This document shows positions 23,547 through 26,413 of a stretch of 26,413 nt of DNA, in pieces. Origin of the DNA: a virus. The stretch spans positions 1-26,413 of the IMG/VR virus record IMGVR_UViG_3300042291_000717, one strand, 5' to 3'. The position numbers were made by a program, and so were the translations under genes. Every line of letters begins with the position of its first letter. The first letter of the stretch is position 1. The notes beneath the pieces were generated by a model. That model ran no database searches and was not told the DNA's origin. It saw only the letters and a list, made by a program, of their open reading frames with translations.

Positions 23547-23556
23547 ATAAATATTT
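23547..23556. promoter_or_regulatory. Recurrent gap motif, copy 9
   Basis: ATAAATATTT on the plus strand (TATAAATA from 23546). It overlaps the stop codon of the 402-aa gene (23555-23557) and lies four bases ahead of the 118-aa gene. Confidence 0.35.
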
Positions 23557-24763
23557 AACCTTGTAAATTTTGTTGATCTATTATTATTTTTAATTGGTCT
23601 ATTAGTACTGGTGGTTCTAGTGTATATGAATAGTCACTTTTAACCACCTCAACATTGCTTCTATTAATGGCTACAGCATAGTGGCGCTTAACGCCTCTAA
23701 TTATAGTTTTAGGATCATTATCTTCTTTAATTACTAATTTGAATCCCTTATACATATCCTCTACTGGTGTTTTAATATCGGCTAATAGCGCATTTAATGA
23801 TGCTAATGAATTAGAATTTATAGTTTGTAAATCTAATCGATTATCTACATCTCGTAATTGAGCCTTTAAATCCTCAAATTCAGCTATAACTGGTTCTAAT
23901 ATACTAATAATAATTGGTAAAATAAAACCAATTAATGCTAATGCTTCTTGTAGTCTTCTAATTAATGGAATAGGTGGTGGAACTGCAAGATTTAATAAAG
24001 GAATAAGTAATTCTGTTATTGTTACAATTAATTGTATAGTAATCAATCTATCCTGCATTTGGGTAAATGATCTTTCATTACTGTCTAAAACGTTATATGC
24101 CGAATTTCTAGATACTCTAGCCTGATCTAATTCAGTTGGTGTTTGAGCATTATCTATTATTTCATTAGTTTGATCTACTAATTCTTGAAGTTTTAAATTC
24201 TGTGATATAAGTTTAGTAATAATAATAACAGCAGAATAAGCAATTAATGGACCTAATGTTTTAGATATATTTCTAAGTAGTGTTTTAGCTGCTTTTATTT
24301 TATCAGCTTTACTTTTCTTTTTCTTTCTTTGTATTTTACTTTTTAATCTAAATCTTTTTTTCTTTTGTTCTATTTCCGGATCTTGAGTAATACTTTGAAT
24401 TTGTTCTTTAGTCTTATCATCTTGCTCAGTTAATCCTTTTTTCTCAATCTCATAGCTAACATTTTCAGCTACTACTGCAACTTCATATTCAGCTTGGGTT
24501 AAAACCGGGGTAGCTGGTGGTTTGGGTTGATATTGGTCGCCTAACTTTTTTAGATTATTCCTATGTCTAACTTCTAATTCAATTTTTTTCTTAGCAATTT
24601 CCTCAAGTTTCTGCTTAAGTTCACCTAATTTATCAACAGCTACAGATATTATTTTCTGTTTAGCAGCATCTTTAACTTGACTCCCAAACGCTTGAGGAGA
24701 ATTCACAGTAGCTAATGTGCTACCTACCTGAGGTGGAACTAAAGAGGATACGTTAGTAGGCAT
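23555..24763 (-). CDS. Coiled, hydrophobic baseplate-region protein, function unknown
   Basis: A 402-aa protein. Residues 30-75 form a Lys/Glu coiled coil, 133-159 are extremely Lys/Arg-rich (runs of KKK), and 169-187, 240-261 and 272-290 are hydrophobic stretches (for example LIVTITELLIPLLNLAVPPPIPLI), followed by another helix at 290-330. Hydrophobic helices flanked by coiled coil are also found in tape-measure and hub proteins, but 402 aa is short for a tape measure. No catalytic motif is visible. It overlaps the spike-like gene by one base (TAATG). Candidates are a hub or tail-tube-linked protein; function remains open. Confidence 0.65.
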   Translation of the reverse strand: MPTNVSSLVPPQVGSTLATVNSPQAFGSQVKDAAKQKIISVAVDKLGELKQKLEEIAKKKIELEVRHRNNLKKLGDQYQPKPPATPVLTQAEYEVAVVAENVSYEIEKKGLTEQDDKTKEQIQSITQDPEIEQKKKRFRLKSKIQRKKKKSKADKIKAAKTLLRNISKTLGPLIAYSAVIIITKLISQNLKLQELVDQTNEIIDNAQTPTELDQARVSRNSAYNVLDSNERSFTQMQDRLITIQLIVTITELLIPLLNLAVPPPIPLIRRLQEALALIGFILPIIISILEPVIAEFEDLKAQLRDVDNRLDLQTINSNSLASLNALLADIKTPVEDMYKGFKLVIKEDNDPKTIIRGVKRHYAVAINRSNVEVVKSDYSYTLEPPVLIDQLKIIIDQQNLQG

Positions 24764-26004
24764 TATGATATATATATTTTAGTAGATGCTATATAATTTT
24801 TAGCACCTGGTTCTAATCTGTCTAATAATTTTTCAGTTTTATCAGCTAATCTATCCGCAGCGGATTTAATACTAGCAACTATCATTCCCCGAGGAGCACC
24901 TATTGTAGGTGATATTGTATTTGAAAATTCATTCAATACTGATAGTATTTCACTTAATAAATCCATTGTTTGGTATCCTAATAAAATAGGTTCACCTGGT
25001 AGATTATTTATATTACCTTTTACAGTAGCTGGGCCTAAATATATTTTAGGTGAGTTTAAATGTATTCTAGAATCAGCATTTAAATTAATAATATTTCTAG
25101 TATTTAATTCAATATTTGTTCTAGCAAATAACATTATTTCATCTTTCTTTGAATTTAAAACAACTCTATCTCCATTAAGTATAACTTGAGCTCCATTATA
25201 TGTGTTAGCAGATATTGGGTTAGTAAACGGATTTAAACCACTATTTTTATCGGGAATTAAATTAATCGCTTGTGTAGAAGTTAAATAAATAGAAGAAGCA
25301 TCTTGGTTTATATGCTCTACATAAAGTAAAGCAGACGATGATGTATATGCGTGCCCATTAGTAATTAAAAGTATAGGATCACCATTACTACCTACACTAC
25401 TCCATTCATTACTGTTAATGGTGTTAGGGTTACTAAAAGATCTAACGGTACTACCGAAGCGAATTGAATTGCTTTTTCTACCAGATAATATATAATCACC
25501 TTCATATGCTAATAAATTTTTATTGTCTGATGTTTCTGTAAATGTTTTACCTAAAGGAGCATCACTTAATGTAGTTTGAGAATTTAATTGGCTGTTATTC
25601 CATAAATTAATAGGACCATTCCAATATTTAACTTCCTTAGTTCCCTTTTTAGATATTTGAGATGAAGGTTGTGGTGCTTGATATATGTTTACTAATTCAC
25701 CAATTAATGGTGGATAGTCTACATTCGGTTGTATAGATTTAGCTATGAAACATGTATTAAGAAAATCATCGGATAAATCACCGTTAATTTGTTTACTATT
25801 TTCATATCCTAAATAAAATACAGAACCAATACCACTAATACCACCCGCTTTTTCATACATAGCAGGGGTAGGTGTATTTTCTGTTGTAACAACAGCGTAT
25901 ACTTTACCAACGATATTATTAGAAGACCCAGGTGATGAGGATGCCTTGCGAGTATCCGTACTAATAGAATTACTTCCTCTTAAACCTTGTCTAATTACCG
26001 CCAT
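24763..26004 (-). CDS. Putative baseplate central spike/hub protein (gp5-like, no lysozyme domain)
   Basis: A 413-aa protein. Residues 30-110 (IVGKVYAVVTTENTPTP, GSVFYLGYEN, PLIGELVNIYQAP) look like an OB-fold, as in T4 gp5 and VgrG-type spikes. Residues about 280-325 are beta-repeat strands (GDRVVLNSKKDEIMLFAR, IELNTRNIINLNADSRIHLNSPKIYLG) typical of gpV/VgrG-like spikes. Residues 335-365 are a C-terminal helix (PILLGYQTMDLLSEILSVLNEF). The lysozyme domain of T4 gp5 is absent. Its position ahead of gp25 and gp6 fits a central baseplate role. It overlaps the 128-aa gene by one base (TAATG). Family call is moderate, by pattern only. Confidence 0.6.
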   Translation of the reverse strand: MAVIRQGLRGSNSISTDTRKASSSPGSSNNIVGKVYAVVTTENTPTPAMYEKAGGISGIGSVFYLGYENSKQINGDLSDDFLNTCFIAKSIQPNVDYPPLIGELVNIYQAPQPSSQISKKGTKEVKYWNGPINLWNNSQLNSQTTLSDAPLGKTFTETSDNKNLLAYEGDYILSGRKSNSIRFGSTVRSFSNPNTINSNEWSSVGSNGDPILLITNGHAYTSSSALLYVEHINQDASSIYLTSTQAINLIPDKNSGLNPFTNPISANTYNGAQVILNGDRVVLNSKKDEIMLFARTNIELNTRNIINLNADSRIHLNSPKIYLGPATVKGNINNLPGEPILLGYQTMDLLSEILSVLNEFSNTISPTIGAPRGMIVASIKSAADRLADKTEKLLDRLEPGAKNYIASTKIYIS

Positions 26005-26390
26005 TACGAGATTTGCTTTTGAATATTATTCGTTGTCTCTAGTAATTTAGCGCCCTCATCAACAACTGCTCGTTGCTCGTCTAATAATGATTGAATTTCA
26101 CTCATATCGAATAAAGATTCACCACTATTACTATTAACAGTAGCAGCACGTTGTGCTATACCAGCCATTTTAATTAGCTGATCGTTATTTTTTACATTAA
26201 CATCAATTAAATCTTTAACTGTAGGCATAAGCATAACAGCTGAACCAGCATTGTTAGATGCTAGTGGTTTTAATTGTTCAATTAATCCATTAATTTGAGC
26301 ATCAACGTCTTTATTGTTCTTATGAATCTGTTTAAATAAATCAGATAGAGATGTTTTTCCGTATAATGTTATGTCGTCAAATGAAGCCAT
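26004..26390 (-). CDS. Small helical virion-associated protein, function unknown
   Basis: A 128-aa acidic, helical protein. N-terminal residues 1-25 (MASFDDITLYGKTSLSDLFKQIHKN) are followed by a long amphipathic helix (residues 25-45), a Met-rich turn (MLMPTVKDLIDV) and a second helix at 95-125, fitting a small hairpin that could trimerise. No known family is recognised. It is the first gene of the baseplate block in the window and is coupled to the spike gene by TAATG. An exact T4-type TATAAATA lies on the coding strand 9 bases upstream (26400-26407). Confidence 0.65.
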   Translation of the reverse strand: MASFDDITLYGKTSLSDLFKQIHKNNKDVDAQINGLIEQLKPLASNNAGSAVMLMPTVKDLIDVNVKNNDQLIKMAGIAQRAATVNSNSGESLFDMSEIQSLLDEQRAVVDEGAKLLETTNNIQKQIS

Positions 26391-26399
26391 ATGTGTTGT

Positions 26400-26413
26400 T
26401 ATTTATAATAAAT
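26400..26413. promoter_or_regulatory. T4-late-like TATAAATA on the coding strand, and truncated gap motif
   Basis: On the plus strand TATTTATA (26400-26407) is TATAAATA on the coding strand, the exact T4 late promoter consensus in the sense orientation, 9 bases ahead of the 128-aa gene. The last six bases of the window (ATAAAT, 26408-26413) look like a tenth copy of the gap motif cut by the edge. Confidence 0.4.

Overview
The window looks like a piece of the genome of a contractile-tailed (T4-like) phage. Evidence for this is homologues of baseplate wedge proteins gp25 and gp6, a putative central spike, a T4-gp61-type primase, a RecB-like PD-(D/E)XK nuclease and a GIY-YIG homing endonuclease. 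Every believable gene lies on the minus strand, so transcription runs right to left. The DNA is AT-rich, genes are packed with overlaps or gaps of a few bases, and the longest gap is 118 bases. Start codons are preceded by A-rich sequence with almost no Shine-Dalgarno sites, which is typical of Bacteroidota. I infer a phage of a Bacteroidota (flavobacterium-like) host, probably aquatic; this is inference, not proof.

In transcription order: 26390-20931 is a baseplate block (small coiled protein, spike-like OB-fold/beta-repeat protein, large hydrophobic/coiled protein, small protein, gp25, gp6). 20906-20094 is a GH19 endolysin with a peptidoglycan-binding domain. 20048-12116 holds large Ser/Gly/Thr-rich virion proteins (DNRLRE-like protein, small protein, a 1268-aa protein, a 218-aa protein and two paralogues of about 325 aa). 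12115-9257 is a DNA-metabolism block (GIY-YIG-like protein, GIY-YIG homing endonuclease, primase, PD-(D/E)XK nuclease). 9225-3475 encodes a metallopeptidase with a ParB-like segment, a zinc-finger protein, two small membrane proteins, a modular zinc-binding protein and an 894-aa putative internal protein. 3450-912 holds small proteins plus a DEDD exonuclease. An intrinsic terminator at 826-863 closes this run. After it starts a gene cut by the window edge, which encodes a FAD-dependent dehydrogenase of the COG2509 type, an unusual cargo for a phage.

Two patterns cut across the window. First, a 10-base element (ATAAATATWN on the plus strand, NWATATTTAT on the coding strand) sits in nearly every gap that could hold a promoter, always in the same orientation, and often overlaps the stop codon of the gene before it. 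Second, several otherwise unrelated proteins begin with the same kind of short amphipathic helix ending in a (L/I/V)xE-(A/G) site. This resembles the capsid-targeting peptides that the T4 prohead protease removes, and suggests a set of packaged internal head proteins. Both are inferences from sequence and could be tested.
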